Below, piece by piece: positions 29,501-37,845 of a stretch of DNA of 64,000 bases (position 1 is the stretch's first letter; each line of letters begins with the position of its first letter). The position numbers and the translations under genes are program-made. The stretch covers positions 1 to 64,000 of the forward strand of contig JADKDL010000013.1 of NCBI GenBank assembly GCA_016714605.1. Direction: 5' to 3'. Source of the stretch: Bacteroidales bacterium. GTDB lineage: Bacteria; Bacteroidota; Bacteroidia; Bacteroidales; UBA1715. The notes under the pieces are model-generated. The model saw only the letters and a list, made by a program, of their open reading frames with translations. It was not told where the DNA came from and did not search any database.

Positions 29501-31180
29501 AACTGCGATACTGTTATTTTAACCAAATTAACCGTAGATGAGAAAATTGATATTGCAGTATATAAAACAGTATGTTTTGGCGATTCTTTATTTGTTGAAG
29601 GTAATTATCAAAATGAGGCTGGTACGTACTACGACACCTTGCGAGTTGAAATAGGTTGCGATACTATTTATGCTACTCACTTGACAATATCAGAACAAAA
29701 CATCGTATATGACTCAATAATTACTTGCGCAGGAGGGTTGTTCTTAGTAGGCGATTCTGTTTATACTGAAAGTGGTACCTATATTAATATTGTAGATGAT
29801 TCAACCGGATGTAAAAAAACAATTGTTACAAATCTTACTGTACTTCAAGAGTCTATTTCTAACCAGACCGTGACAATCTGCAAAGGAGAGTCTTATTTTG
29901 CGGGTGGTGCCGAGCAAACTACAGCAGGTAAATATTCTGATACACTTGTTTCTGTAAATAATTGCGATAGCATTGTAAATACTGAAATTATTGTAAAAGA
30001 ATTTGAAATTATAAATATAAATGCCTATACCTGTCCGGAAGATAGTGTAGACGTAGGCGATTATTATGCTCACGAGACTGGCATTTACAAAGATACTGTT
30101 AAGTATGCTATTGGCTGCGATACCATTTTTGTGTATAATGTAGTGGTTTCTGATTTTGTGCCTAAACAAGTGACTATGTCAATCTGTGCAGGCGATTCAG
30201 CCTTCCTTGCTGGTATGTATCAAACAGAAAGTGGAGTGTATTATGACACCTTGATTGTTGCCGATGCTTGCGATACTATTATAACTACGCAACTTACGGT
30301 TAATCCGCTTGTTGAAACGCTCGTTTATGTAGATATTTGTGCCGGAGATACTGCCATAGTTGCCGATACTTTTGCAATTACCACAACCATGTTTGAACAT
30401 ACTTTTGTGAATATGCAAGGTTGCGATAGTATTGTAAAAACCTATGTAACGGTAAATCCAACTCATAATATAGTGATTGAAAAGACCATATACGAGGGTG
30501 ATAGCATTCTGTTTGCCGGAAAATATCAGCATCTAGATGGTACTTATACAGATTCACTGCAAACAAGTACTGGTTGCGATAGTATTATAGTAATGAAGTT
30601 GACAACTATAGAGAACAATGCTCCTGTAGTGTCTGAAATACCTACTGTAGTTCTGTCTGCGGTTACGCCTAAGGCTACTGTAAGTTTAAATCTGTACGTT
30701 ACCGATGATCATGTAAGTGCTAGTAAATTGACATGGACTGCTGCTAAAACTACCAATGTAACGGTAAGCATCTCGGCCGACAATGTGGCTACCATTACCT
30801 TACTAAATCCTAATTGGAAGGGTACAGAAGTAGTTACATTTACGGTAACAGATGATGGTGGAAAACAATCGGTTATAGAACTTACTGTTGAGGCAAAAGG
30901 TGAAGTGTCGTTAGTTGAAATTTCAAAAGATTTAACGCTCATTGTATATCCTAATCCGAATAATGGTGAATTTAAAGTCGAACTTATTGCAACACATATT
31001 GCAGACGTTAAACTTCGTTTATTAGACCAAGCAGGTAGAGTACTTGAGACGAGAAGTACATCGGTACAGACAAGACATGTAGAGGAATTTGAAGTAACAC
31101 AGAAAGCTAGTGGTTCATATTTTATAGAAATATCTACCGAAAGCTTTACTTATACCCATGAAATTATTATAGTTAAATAA
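26594..31180 (+). CDS. Secreted SprB/GCDS-repeat surface protein with T9SS sorting domain
   Basis: A 1528-residue protein. A hydrophobic signal lies at about residues 10-28 (KIIAILFLNTIVFQAFS). SprB-type repeats follow (about 29-330; C-x-x-x-x-G-x-I-x-V, Y-x-W-x-x-G, G-x-Y-x-V-x-V). Next is a conserved segment starting SRDPNDIAGPAGYG (about 340-620), a domain typical of T9SS-exported proteins. Fourteen degenerate repeats of about 47 residues (about 635-1340) each have a C-x-G-D-S start, a YxTESGIYTDSL middle and a GCDSIIV end. An Ig/cadherin-like domain and the type-A sorting domain (about 1447-1528, IVYPNPNNGEFKVEL ... SGSYFIEIST) close the protein. Related repeat proteins are cell-surface adhesins, and SprB itself is the gliding adhesin of Flavobacterium. 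Gliding is not shown here. A terminator follows the stop. Confidence 0.85.
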   Translation: MFQINNISNRLVKIIAILFLNTIVFQAFSGVVVDVEPTACQYAKDGKITVTASGPSGTYTITLSGNGKYEEVSGNSATFSDLGIGIYTISVNTSQSCDFSKSYQVKADPDKIKINFDVENEVCMKENGSITANATGSSIVSYKWNTGDEGATLSNISAGSYSVTVEDDNGCQKSGGGSVGRDNIDFVLDFDSEDVTCHGDSDGSASVSATDASGLGGGSFEYEWSNGGSGASISGLDGGAYSVTVSSDEGCATSGSVGVGEPSELSMSISGGAFNISFCSNGGPPELTLTGGASGGTPPYSYSPASAQMTVSSSGPYSMNVTDDHGCTDDATTFVFFVPIVCSRDPNDIAGPAGYGEKQYVGKKETLPYKIRFKNDPEFATAPAQVVYITMPIDASYDIYSLRLTEFGFGSFRFPVEVDKPYYRTQVDVSDSLGVIVDLIAGVDVRRREIFWRFSSLDPKTKLAPTDPQKGFLLVNDSLTHIGEGYVDFTISPYKTVKTGDTLVAKAVIQFDDNDTIQTNTWVNTIDASLPESSIKDLPLVSASDSLLISISATDNNESGVSHVDVYVSVNGNIPFLFQSLNAADTTIVYVGEIGNSYGFFTLATDFTGNREAMKTVAEETVTIKNIFITEINSSLCAGDSVLFANSYLYEKGIYTDSLLSIDGTDSLIYFNLEVYNKYLVDDTVIICSKDSILIGNKYYNENGIYIDSLETIYGCDSVININLKVLEKLVYEQNVIICKGDTVSINDTLVSDNYYAVDSLVTKSGCDSIMVYKVTVNPSYIIDTSISICEGDSYFVQGLYRTESGIYTDSLEATSGCDSIIVTELNVKPASDTLLDEVLCMGDSILFDGKYLTETGVYIDSLQNALGCDSIVTLSLNVNKSWLAESDVTICFGSTYFINGKDQTEAGTYTDSLETVTGCDSIIVVHLAFTDKFTKEKLVSICKGETYFAEGADQKLTGEYRDTISGGNNCDTVILTKLTVDEKIDIAVYKTVCFGDSLFVEGNYQNEAGTYYDTLRVEIGCDTIYATHLTISEQNIVYDSIITCAGGLFLVGDSVYTESGTYINIVDDSTGCKKTIVTNLTVLQESISNQTVTICKGESYFAGGAEQTTAGKYSDTLVSVNNCDSIVNTEIIVKEFEIININAYTCPEDSVDVGDYYAHETGIYKDTVKYAIGCDTIFVYNVVVSDFVPKQVTMSICAGDSAFLAGMYQTESGVYYDTLIVADACDTIITTQLTVNPLVETLVYVDICAGDTAIVADTFAITTTMFEHTFVNMQGCDSIVKTYVTVNPTHNIVIEKTIYEGDSILFAGKYQHLDGTYTDSLQTSTGCDSIIVMKLTTIENNAPVVSEIPTVVLSAVTPKATVSLNLYVTDDHVSASKLTWTAAKTTNVTVSISADNVATITLLNPNWKGTEVVTFTVTDDGGKQSVIELTVEAKGEVSLVEISKDLTLIVYPNPNNGEFKVELIATHIADVKLRLLDQAGRVLETRSTSVQTRHVEEFEVTQKASGSYFIEISTESFTYTHEIIIVK

Positions 31181-31289
31181 TTCTAGGAAACTATTCATAA
31201 AAAAAGGTGTAGCCGCTTTATGCGAACTACACCTTTTTTATTTCTATATAGTGCCGTTCTGAAATTGCGATTTAATAGCACCGTTTAGC
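31166..31289 (+). repeat. 124-bp direct repeat flanking the GH30 gene, copy A
   Basis: It begins inside the last codons of the 26594 gene (ATTATAGTTAAATAATTC), includes the terminator hairpin, and ends near CCGTTTAGC. Copy B at 34433-34556 has exactly the same length and order. The terminator loop sequence is inverted between the copies. Confidence 0.8.
31199..31240 (+). terminator. Rho-independent terminator after the SprB/GCDS-repeat gene
   Basis: Stem AAAAAAGGTGTAG / CTACACCTTTTTT with a 14-base loop and terminal T run, 18 bases after the stop at 31180. Being A-rich on one side and T-rich on the other, it could work on both strands. The rest of 31241-31554 is AT-rich leader of the next gene with a degenerate ATTGACGGT palindrome near 31315. 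Confidence 0.85.
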
Positions 31290-31554
31290 ATAAATGGATG
31301 TTGCGAGGTAATTATTGACGGTTCAACTGCAAATGAGCGGGTTGAATTTCAATGTCAAATTGTTTCTCAATCACAAGTGTAAATAAATCTATAATTTTCA
31401 CAATGAACGAATTTAAATTTTGAACCAATTTGTTGATAGCAATAACAATATAATATTAAAATTTAAACTTTAATATTGCAATTGATAGATTATAATTATT
31501 TAAATTAGCACGATATTTTTGCATACCTTATTTTCTAACTATAAATTTATTAAA

Positions 31555-34290
31555 ATGTTAATTATTAAAAGATTAATTCTTGCCGTATTCCTTCTTTTAG
31601 CAACGGGAATATATTCACAAAACCTGTTAACAAATGGCGATTTTGAATCGGACTTTTCTGGATGGAATAACCTTTCAGAAAATGGAAGTGTTGTAAGCTA
31701 TTCTCTTGCTACAGGCGCAGAAGCTTACCAAGGAACAAATTCTATGAAGGTTGAAGTAACTACATTGGGAACCAATGCTTGGGATATTCAATCTCTAAAA
31801 GGCGGATGGGGTGCAACTACTGGCAAATCCTATCTAATCACTCTTTGGGCAAAAGCAGCAGTTGCCGGACAGGCTTTTAAAGTAGTTCAACAGATTAATG
31901 ACACATATTCGGAAAAAATATTCAGCCTCACTACGAGCTATGCACAATATACATGGGCATATACCCCAGCTGAAGATGGTGTTGAGTTTAAATTCCAATT
32001 CCCTAATCTAGGAACTTTCTTTATAGACAATGTTGAAATTATAGATCCTTCGGCGGTTATTGCTACCGGTGGAAATATGATTGGAAATGGAAATTTTGAA
32101 CTGAATTTTCTCAATTGGCAGAATCTAAGTACTGCTTCATTAACCGGGAACACTTTTGAAATTATTACCAATGATGTTGCAGAAGGAACCAAGGCAATGA
32201 AAGTAACCGTTGCCGAAGCAGGCGAAAATGCCTACGATGTTCAAAGTATTCATAGCGGATGGGAGTCTGATTCGGGAACTACTTACACTGTTTCGTTCTA
32301 CGGAAAAGCCTCTGTTCAAGGATTGAAAGTGCGTATTCTTCAACAAAATGTTACTTATGATGCTACTGATATTACCTTATCAACAGCATATAAGAAATAT
32401 ACGTGGACTTTCACAGCGAAGGAAAATGGACTGATGTTTCGCTTCAACTTTCCTGTTGCCGGAACATTCTATCTTGATGATGTTTTTATTGCCGATCCTA
32501 AACCTGCCACTGTTGACACTATTGATACAGCCGTTGTTTCAATAAATACACAATACCAAACAATGGAAGGATTCGGAGGTGCTTTGACATGGTACAGCGA
32601 CTGGATTACATATAATGGAGCAACACATCTTGATGATTTTTATGCACAAGCTTTCGACTCAATGGGAATTGATATTTTGCGAATTATGAATAATTATTAT
32701 CCTAATGAATACTTAACCGACTATCCTCAGAATAACATTATTGATAGTCTTTCTGCCGCAAGAAAAACAAGTTTCAATAACTCTATTGAATTTGCAAACC
32801 GTGCAAAATTGAACAATCCAGATGTACAAGTATTGCTATGTTCGTGGTCTCCACCTGCACAGTTGAAGAGCAACGACAGCCTGCCAATGGGAGGTTTGAA
32901 AAAGAATGGGGATGCGTTTATGTATAGCGAATATGCAAGATATTGGGAAGATGTTCTCAAAGCCTATAAAAGTTCTGGTTTTGTGCCCGATTACGTAAGT
33001 ATCCAAAACGAACCAGGATATCAGAACAAAGGTTGGGAAACTTGCGAATTTAGACCAACTGAAACGGCCGAATATGCTAGTTACACCACCGCATTTGACA
33101 GTGTTTATAATCGTATTTCGAAACTTCCAGATGTTCCTAAATTGATTGGTCCCGAGGTTGAAAACATAGGAAACGATTCCGATTTGGGTGGAACAAATAC
33201 GTTTACTGGTTATTCAAGTCCGTTGGTTGGAAAAAATAGTTTATCGGCATATGCATATCACTTATATAATTATAGTGGAAACGGAGAGTCGGCAATTATG
33301 TCGGATGCCACTGCAAAAGCTCTTGCTGTTGTGAAAGACTATAACGATAAACCAAATTTCATGACCGAGTTCGGATCGCTAGACTGGTTTACAAATGCTT
33401 TGATGATACATCAAACAATTACCAAAGCAAATGCCGCTGCTTATATTCACTGGGAATTGGCTTGGGAAGATAATGATTTTACAGCTATTGCTTTGACAAC
33501 GAGCGGTACATTTACCATTAAACCTATGTATTATACTTTAAAGCATTTTGCCAAATTTATAGACAAAGGATATGTGAGAATTGATGTGACAAACTCAAAT
33601 AAAATGATTGCAGCATCGGGATATAAGAATCCGGATAAGAATCAAATTACTTTGGTCTTGATAAACAGAGATACTAAAGCTGTAACATACACAGCAGGGT
33701 TTCCTAATTTAGTAACTGCATCAAAAGCCTTTACATCAACTGCAAATGATAAATTTATTCCTTTGAGCGTAAGAAACAAGACAGTGAAGCTGCCTGCAAG
33801 ATCAATAACTACATTGGTTATTGACTATTCCGATGAAATGGAAGTTACTCAAAATATAAATCTCTCGGCAGGATGGAATCTTATTTCAACAAACGTTCAT
33901 GTAGCAGATAGTAGTATAGAATCTGTATTTTCGGGGTTAAATGTGGAGGTTGTAAAAACCACCGATTCATACTGGAGCAAAGGACAAAGTACCGTATTGA
34001 ATTCATTGAAAACAATAGAGGCAGGGAAAGGGTATTTGATAAAAATGAATGCAGCGGGAATCCTATCAAATGCAGGAAAACCGATTAACATAAACAAATA
34101 TTCGTTTACCATTCAAAATGGATGGAATTTAATTGGTGTTCCTTACCGGTCATCTACAACATTCTCCAATTATTTCAACACAAACAATTGTTCTGTAATC
34201 AAGAATTTCGAAGGTTTTTGGGAACCGGTAGGTAAGAAAAATAGCATACAGAATATTGAACCAGGAAAAGGGTATTTTTTGAAGAAATAA
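31555..34290 (+). CDS. Secreted GH30-family glycosidase with two carbohydrate-binding modules
   Basis: Starting at ATG 31555 (signal peptide LILAVFLLLATGIYSQ) gives 911 residues; an upstream in-frame ATG at 31519 would spoil the signal peptide. Two CBM4/9-like jelly-roll modules (about 20-168 and 172-318; NLLTNGDFESDFSGW and MIGNGNFELNFLNW) precede a TIM barrel (about 327-668) of GH30 type: TMEGFGGALTWYSDW at its start, acid/base E486 in SIQNEPG, nucleophile E605 in FMTEFGS. The side beta-domain follows (to about 758), then two 'GWNLIS ... GKGYL' repeats (about 762-911). GH30 enzymes cleave beta-linked glycans such as xylan or glucan; the exact substrate cannot be read here. No standard T9SS sorting domain is present. 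The gene is bracketed by 124-bp direct repeats. Confidence 0.85.
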   Translation: MLIIKRLILAVFLLLATGIYSQNLLTNGDFESDFSGWNNLSENGSVVSYSLATGAEAYQGTNSMKVEVTTLGTNAWDIQSLKGGWGATTGKSYLITLWAKAAVAGQAFKVVQQINDTYSEKIFSLTTSYAQYTWAYTPAEDGVEFKFQFPNLGTFFIDNVEIIDPSAVIATGGNMIGNGNFELNFLNWQNLSTASLTGNTFEIITNDVAEGTKAMKVTVAEAGENAYDVQSIHSGWESDSGTTYTVSFYGKASVQGLKVRILQQNVTYDATDITLSTAYKKYTWTFTAKENGLMFRFNFPVAGTFYLDDVFIADPKPATVDTIDTAVVSINTQYQTMEGFGGALTWYSDWITYNGATHLDDFYAQAFDSMGIDILRIMNNYYPNEYLTDYPQNNIIDSLSAARKTSFNNSIEFANRAKLNNPDVQVLLCSWSPPAQLKSNDSLPMGGLKKNGDAFMYSEYARYWEDVLKAYKSSGFVPDYVSIQNEPGYQNKGWETCEFRPTETAEYASYTTAFDSVYNRISKLPDVPKLIGPEVENIGNDSDLGGTNTFTGYSSPLVGKNSLSAYAYHLYNYSGNGESAIMSDATAKALAVVKDYNDKPNFMTEFGSLDWFTNALMIHQTITKANAAAYIHWELAWEDNDFTAIALTTSGTFTIKPMYYTLKHFAKFIDKGYVRIDVTNSNKMIAASGYKNPDKNQITLVLINRDTKAVTYTAGFPNLVTASKAFTSTANDKFIPLSVRNKTVKLPARSITTLVIDYSDEMEVTQNINLSAGWNLISTNVHVADSSIESVFSGLNVEVVKTTDSYWSKGQSTVLNSLKTIEAGKGYLIKMNAAGILSNAGKPININKYSFTIQNGWNLIGVPYRSSTTFSNYFNTNNCSVIKNFEGFWEPVGKKNSIQNIEPGKGYFLKK

Positions 34291-34322
34291 TAATGAACCA
34301 AATTAGTATTGGTATATTCACT

Positions 34323-34350
34323 GTAGAGATGCAATTCATTGCGTCTCTAC
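34323..34350. repeat. GTAGAGA palindrome, diverged copy
   Basis: Inverted repeat GTAGAGATGCAAT / ATTGCGTCTCTAC, related to the longer GTAGAGACGCACGG palindromes at 44705 and 45545. It is intergenic, 32 bases after the GH30 gene. Confidence 0.6.
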
Positions 34351-34432
34351 AAAAAAAAATTCACTAAAATATTTCATGATTTTATAGCAATACAGGTATA
34401 GTAGCCTAAAAATATCTATTAAGCCTGTAAAT

Positions 34433-34556
34433 ATTATAGTTAAATAATTCATGGAAATAATTCATAAAAAAAGGTGTAGTTCGCATAAAGCGTCTACACC
34501 TTTTTTATTTCACTATTGTACCGTTTTGAAATTGCGATATAACAGCCTCGTTTAAC
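34433..34556 (+). repeat. 124-bp direct repeat flanking the GH30 gene, copy B
   Basis: Second copy of 31166-31289. It still begins with the ATTATAGTTAAATAATTC that encodes the end (IVK-stop) of the SprB/GCDS-repeat protein in copy A, although no such coding frame precedes it here. It therefore looks like a duplicated gene end. Confidence 0.8.
34466..34507 (+). terminator. Hairpin terminator between GH30 gene and the lipoprotein gene
   Basis: Stem AAAAAAAGGTGTAG / CTACACCTTTTTT with a 14-base loop. It is convergent between plus-strand GH30 (stop at 34290) and minus-strand 34614-35633, and is A/T-symmetrical, so it could serve both. The loop is the reverse complement of the loop at 31213-31226. 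Confidence 0.75.
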
Positions 34557-34613
34557 TTTATTAAGTGTTAATTATAGACAATACAAACTGAAACCAATTT
34601 AAAGAGAAATTAT

Positions 34614-35633
34614 TTAAAATTTATCTACTTTAATTCTAAAATTATCAAGGTGCATTATTGAGTATATGTCTGTGGCTGTAATGCCAGTCTCAATACTTGT
34701 TTGAATTGAATTTGACGTAGGCAATGTTTTTCCTTTTTTATCAATGATTAATTCATTATTCTGCCAAACTTTAATTTCTCCTGTTTCATCGTTTCTTAAA
34801 ACAAATGATGCTTTCACATGAACCCATTCATTTTCCGGAAATCTAACTTCTTTACCTACTTCCTGTCTATACCAAGGTTTTAAACCATATTTAAGTTCAA
34901 CCGATAAATTTTTATTGTCGTCAAAAACCAATCTTATTCCTGGAGAACCTTCAAACCACTTATTTTCTAAATCTATTATACTGAATGGAAATCCGGCTTC
35001 AATATAAAAGTCGCCTTCTATAGTTACCTTATCATCAATATCAGCATGAAGTAAGGTGTTCTCAATAGAAGATTTTGAGGTAACCATTCCATTTACAGGT
35101 TCAACTGCAGTGAATCTTAATTTACTATCTAAATTTGAAATCGTATCTGCTACTATTTCAATTCTATTATCGTCGAAATTGCAAGTACCTGCAATAATAC
35201 ATTTTCGTAAAGCTACATATGCTTCTACTGTAGAATTTTCAGGACTCAACAATACAAAATCTGTCCATAATTTATTTGTTGTATTTGAACTTGTAATAAA
35301 TAAGTCGGTAAAGGTATTGTAGTTGTTAAAATCATCTTTTATTTCGTGCAAAATGGGAATGTTGTACCCCTCATTTTTTGCATAAATAGTATCATTACTT
35401 TGAAAATAATTATTCTCAAAATCTGGTGAATAGTATTGTAATTGAAATTCGCAAATTCCATCGGTCTTGGTAAACACTTTTCCGTCAGTTGTCAGAATGT
35501 AATATTGATCACTCTCAAATTCATCAAGAATGTCAGAGTTTTCGGGACAGTTAGATTCAACATTTTCTTCTTTATTGCATGAAGAGAATATGATAGCAAT
35601 TAGAGTATAACTAAGTATTAATTTCAGTTTCAT
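34614..35633 (-). CDS. Lipoprotein with C-terminal LamG/lyase-like domain
   Basis: A 339-residue protein. The lipobox IFSSC places the lipidated cysteine at residue 19, after a short hydrophobic signal, so it is an outer- or inner-membrane lipoprotein. The following acidic stretch (NKEENVESNCPENSD) is compatible with surface export of Bacteroidota lipoproteins. Residues about 60-185 are of unknown fold. About 195-339 looks like a concanavalin-type jelly roll (VTIEGDFYIEAGFPF, VRFPENEWVHVKASFVL, IMHLDNFRIKVDKF) as in LamG or polysaccharide-lyase-like domains. It is probably a glycan-binding accessory lipoprotein. It is convergent with the GH30 gene. Confidence 0.7.
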   Translation of the reverse strand: MKLKLILSYTLIAIIFSSCNKEENVESNCPENSDILDEFESDQYYILTTDGKVFTKTDGICEFQLQYYSPDFENNYFQSNDTIYAKNEGYNIPILHEIKDDFNNYNTFTDLFITSSNTTNKLWTDFVLLSPENSTVEAYVALRKCIIAGTCNFDDNRIEIVADTISNLDSKLRFTAVEPVNGMVTSKSSIENTLLHADIDDKVTIEGDFYIEAGFPFSIIDLENKWFEGSPGIRLVFDDNKNLSVELKYGLKPWYRQEVGKEVRFPENEWVHVKASFVLRNDETGEIKVWQNNELIIDKKGKTLPTSNSIQTSIETGITATDIYSIMHLDNFRIKVDKF

Positions 35634-35771
35634 TCTTTATATGTTTTGATTTCAAAAATAGGAGATATAATTTCTTAAAAAGTCCATCTTTTTTTCGTTT
35701 ATAATTTTTTTCTCTTTCTTTTTTATTATATTCCGAATTTGGGTACAACCGTCAATGAGCGGGGGGATTCT

Positions 35772-36680
35772 TCATTTTTTCTCTCTATATTGTTCAAAAA
35801 ATGTCATATTAGGTTCATATATTGTTTTGGGTGTAACCCCAAGTTCAACTTTTTCAAACATTTCTACCAATTTATCACCATCAATTAGCTCAAGTTTTAC
35901 ATTATTCTTTTCTATATCCAATGCTGCCTTTGCAAAAGAACCAGTAGTTAATATAAGTCCTTTTTCTACGCTCCGTTTATTAGTCTCCATGACCCCAATA
36001 AAAGCTTGAACTTTCTCCGTCGGAACTGTACCTGCATATCTTTTACATTGAAAAAAAACACTCAGATTAACAAATGGATTTAGTTTTAAAGTTGCATATC
36101 CATCTATTCCACCATCATGTGAGCGTTGAGTAATCTCAATGTTTTCAAAATCATATTCCCGTAATAATCTACCGCATAAATGTTCAAATCCAGTTGCTGA
36201 AAGATTTTGCAATACCTCAATCAGAGAAGGCTTTAGATTACTTTTTGAACTTTCCGGTTCATTTTCTTCTTGAAGTTGAATAATTTTTTCTGCTTCAACA
36301 TCCACAGTTGAATTGTTTGGTTTATCCTCTCGTAAATCTTGAAATACTTTTACCCATTTCAAAAAAATATCATGCGCTTGGGCTTCTGTTATTTTAGCTT
36401 CTCAACCTTTGTTGCTTAAAGTCCAAACACCATGTTTAGATGAAGCTAAAAGTTCTTCCCAAACAAGATATTGTCTCGCCCACGCTAATTGATTTTGAAA
36501 TTTTAGCACTCCAGATTTTTCATATCTTTCAGTTAATATTTCATCAGGTATATTTAGTTTCTCGCCAATCCACTCGGTAATTTCTCTTGGTTTTGCTGAA
36601 CCACCTAATGCTCTTAAAGCGTCAAGAATCGGCCCGAACCATTTTACAAAATCTGTCTTTCCTATTCGTTTTTTACTCAT
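35772..36680 (-). pseudogene. mrr: Mrr-type restriction endonuclease interrupted by an in-frame TGA
   Basis: The frame is continuous over 303 codons except for one TGA at 36402-36404 (codon 93). Before it is an Mrr N-terminal winged-helix-like domain (1-92: FGPILDALRALGGSAKPREI, QLAWARQYLVWEELL, HGVWTLSNKG). After it (EAKITEAQAHDIF ...) is the Mrr catalytic domain with the PD-(D/E)XK variant: E166 in SATGFEHLCGRLL, D193 in HDGGIDGYA and Q211-C-K213. Mrr enzymes cleave modified foreign DNA. The most economical explanation is CGA (Arg) to TGA. As sequenced, two pieces of 92 and up to about 210 residues would be made. Re-initiation at the TTG at 36362 (196 residues) is conceivable but unproven. 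There is no frameshift, unlike the other broken genes of the window. Confidence 0.8.
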
Positions 36681-36832
36681 CTTATCTATCTTTTTTTATC
36701 AGTATTAATAACCCCTCGACTCTTCTGGGATAATGTTACACTTCTAACATTTTTTATTCTTAATTTTGGGTTGGAAACCTAAATTAGCAGAGATTCTATA
36801 CCGCTCAGATTCCTGTTTATTATGGCTAATTT

Positions 36833-37366
36833 TTATTTCCACATCCAATTTGTTTCATTATTTAAGGTCAATCCTAAGTCCTTAAATTTTGACTTAAGTT
36901 CGTCAGTCTTTTCAAGCTCTCTTTTCGGAATTATTAAGGAAAGTCCTGTCGATATTTTTAGAAAGAAATGGTTATCTGTTTCGTCAATCTTTTCTATTTC
37001 TGATAAGTTGATTTTTCCTTCACCTGTTTTGTCCTTCGAAAAAATAGAGTCGTTGTTGATTTCTATTGTCTCAACATGACCAAAACGATTTGAATAATTC
37101 TCCTTTATATATATTTTGAAGTACTTTTTATATCTCCATTTGAAGTATTTAGGAAAGTAAAGCCCACAAGCAACTGCAACTAGTCCAAAGTAAATTGTCA
37201 TTATAGTATTTTCTTTAAAATAGAAGTAAAACGCGACCATAATTGAGCCGGCTGTCAATAAAATCCAACTATTTGTTTTTTTCTTTTTTATTCTGTCAGA
37301 CTTTGAAGCTGTGAATAGCTGAAAGTCAAGAAAGTCCTGTTCGATAATTTTGTACTCAAGTTTCAT
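36833..37366 (-). CDS. YcxB-like membrane protein
   Basis: A 177-residue protein. A short N-terminal strand region (MKLEYKIIEQDFLDFQLF) is followed by a basic stretch (RIKKKKT), two adjacent membrane helices (about 31-48 and 54-70) and a soluble C-terminal domain. That domain has the pattern EINNDSIFSKDKTGEGKINLSEIEKIDETDNHFFLKIS ... LIIPKREL (described here in parts), which is typical of the YcxB-like family. The family has no established function. It is a single gene between repeats, with no operon partner. Confidence 0.75.
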   Translation of the reverse strand: MKLEYKIIEQDFLDFQLFTASKSDRIKKKKTNSWILLTAGSIMVAFYFYFKENTIMTIYFGLVAVACGLYFPKYFKWRYKKYFKIYIKENYSNRFGHVETIEINNDSIFSKDKTGEGKINLSEIEKIDETDNHFFLKISTGLSLIIPKRELEKTDELKSKFKDLGLTLNNETNWMWK

Positions 37367-37416
37367 TTTTCTAATTTGCTACAACGTTTTAGTTTCCCAG
37401 CTGGTATACTCCATTT

Positions 37417-37602
37417 CTCAATACCTCATTTTCCCAATGAAAATGATTTATTTTGAAAGTAAAATGGTGGTGTATCTTTATGGTTTTGAAATGGTTTATT
37501 CTGTTTTAAAAGTAAACATAAAATATTTAAATGCAAATAATAGTGGGGGCTTTTTTCTATTATTGTCTTTGTATGGGGTATGAGTATGATTAAACGGTGA
37601 GT
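37417..37602 (+). repeat. Interspersed repeat R3, copy 2
   Basis: Matches the R3 at 6668 block by block, including the AATAATAG / CTATTATT hairpin. It is followed by a degenerate palindrome and R2 at 37651. Confidence 0.8.
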
Positions 37603-37650
37603 GTATTGATGGTACAACCAACAATTAGAGCTTTGGTAGAGAAAATGTGG

Positions 37651-37717
37651 GAAATTTAAGAAAACAGGCCAGAGGCCTTGAATACTTGGACGAAGCGAGG
37701 ACGCTTCGCCCAACGGG
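37651..37717 (+). repeat. Interspersed repeat R2, copy 3
   Basis: Carries GGCCAGAGGCCTTG and GAAGCGAGGACGCTTCGCCC. It is directly followed by a half ATTGACGGT palindrome (about 37722), a GGAATGGGCC leader (about 37764) and a full palindrome at 37796-37816. Confidence 0.8.
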
Positions 37718-37845
37718 GAACAACCGTCAATGAGCGATGAATATAAGCCCTACTCATTTTTTGGAATGGGCCAAAGCCGCATTCCTATTCACTTAATTGA
37801 CGGTACAACCGTCAACTAACGGAGGTGTTATGCACGTTATTGTTT

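Noticed and set aside
31555..34290. T9SS sorting domain on the GH30 protein
   Set aside because: The C-terminal GWNLIS/GKGYFLKK repeats lack the PNP...G-x-Y-x-x-x pattern of type-A sorting domains.
36402..36404. Selenocysteine or stop-recoding at the Mrr TGA
   Set aside because: No SECIS-like structure was seen after the codon, Cys/Sec is not expected at this linker position, and a CGA to TGA change explains it more simply.
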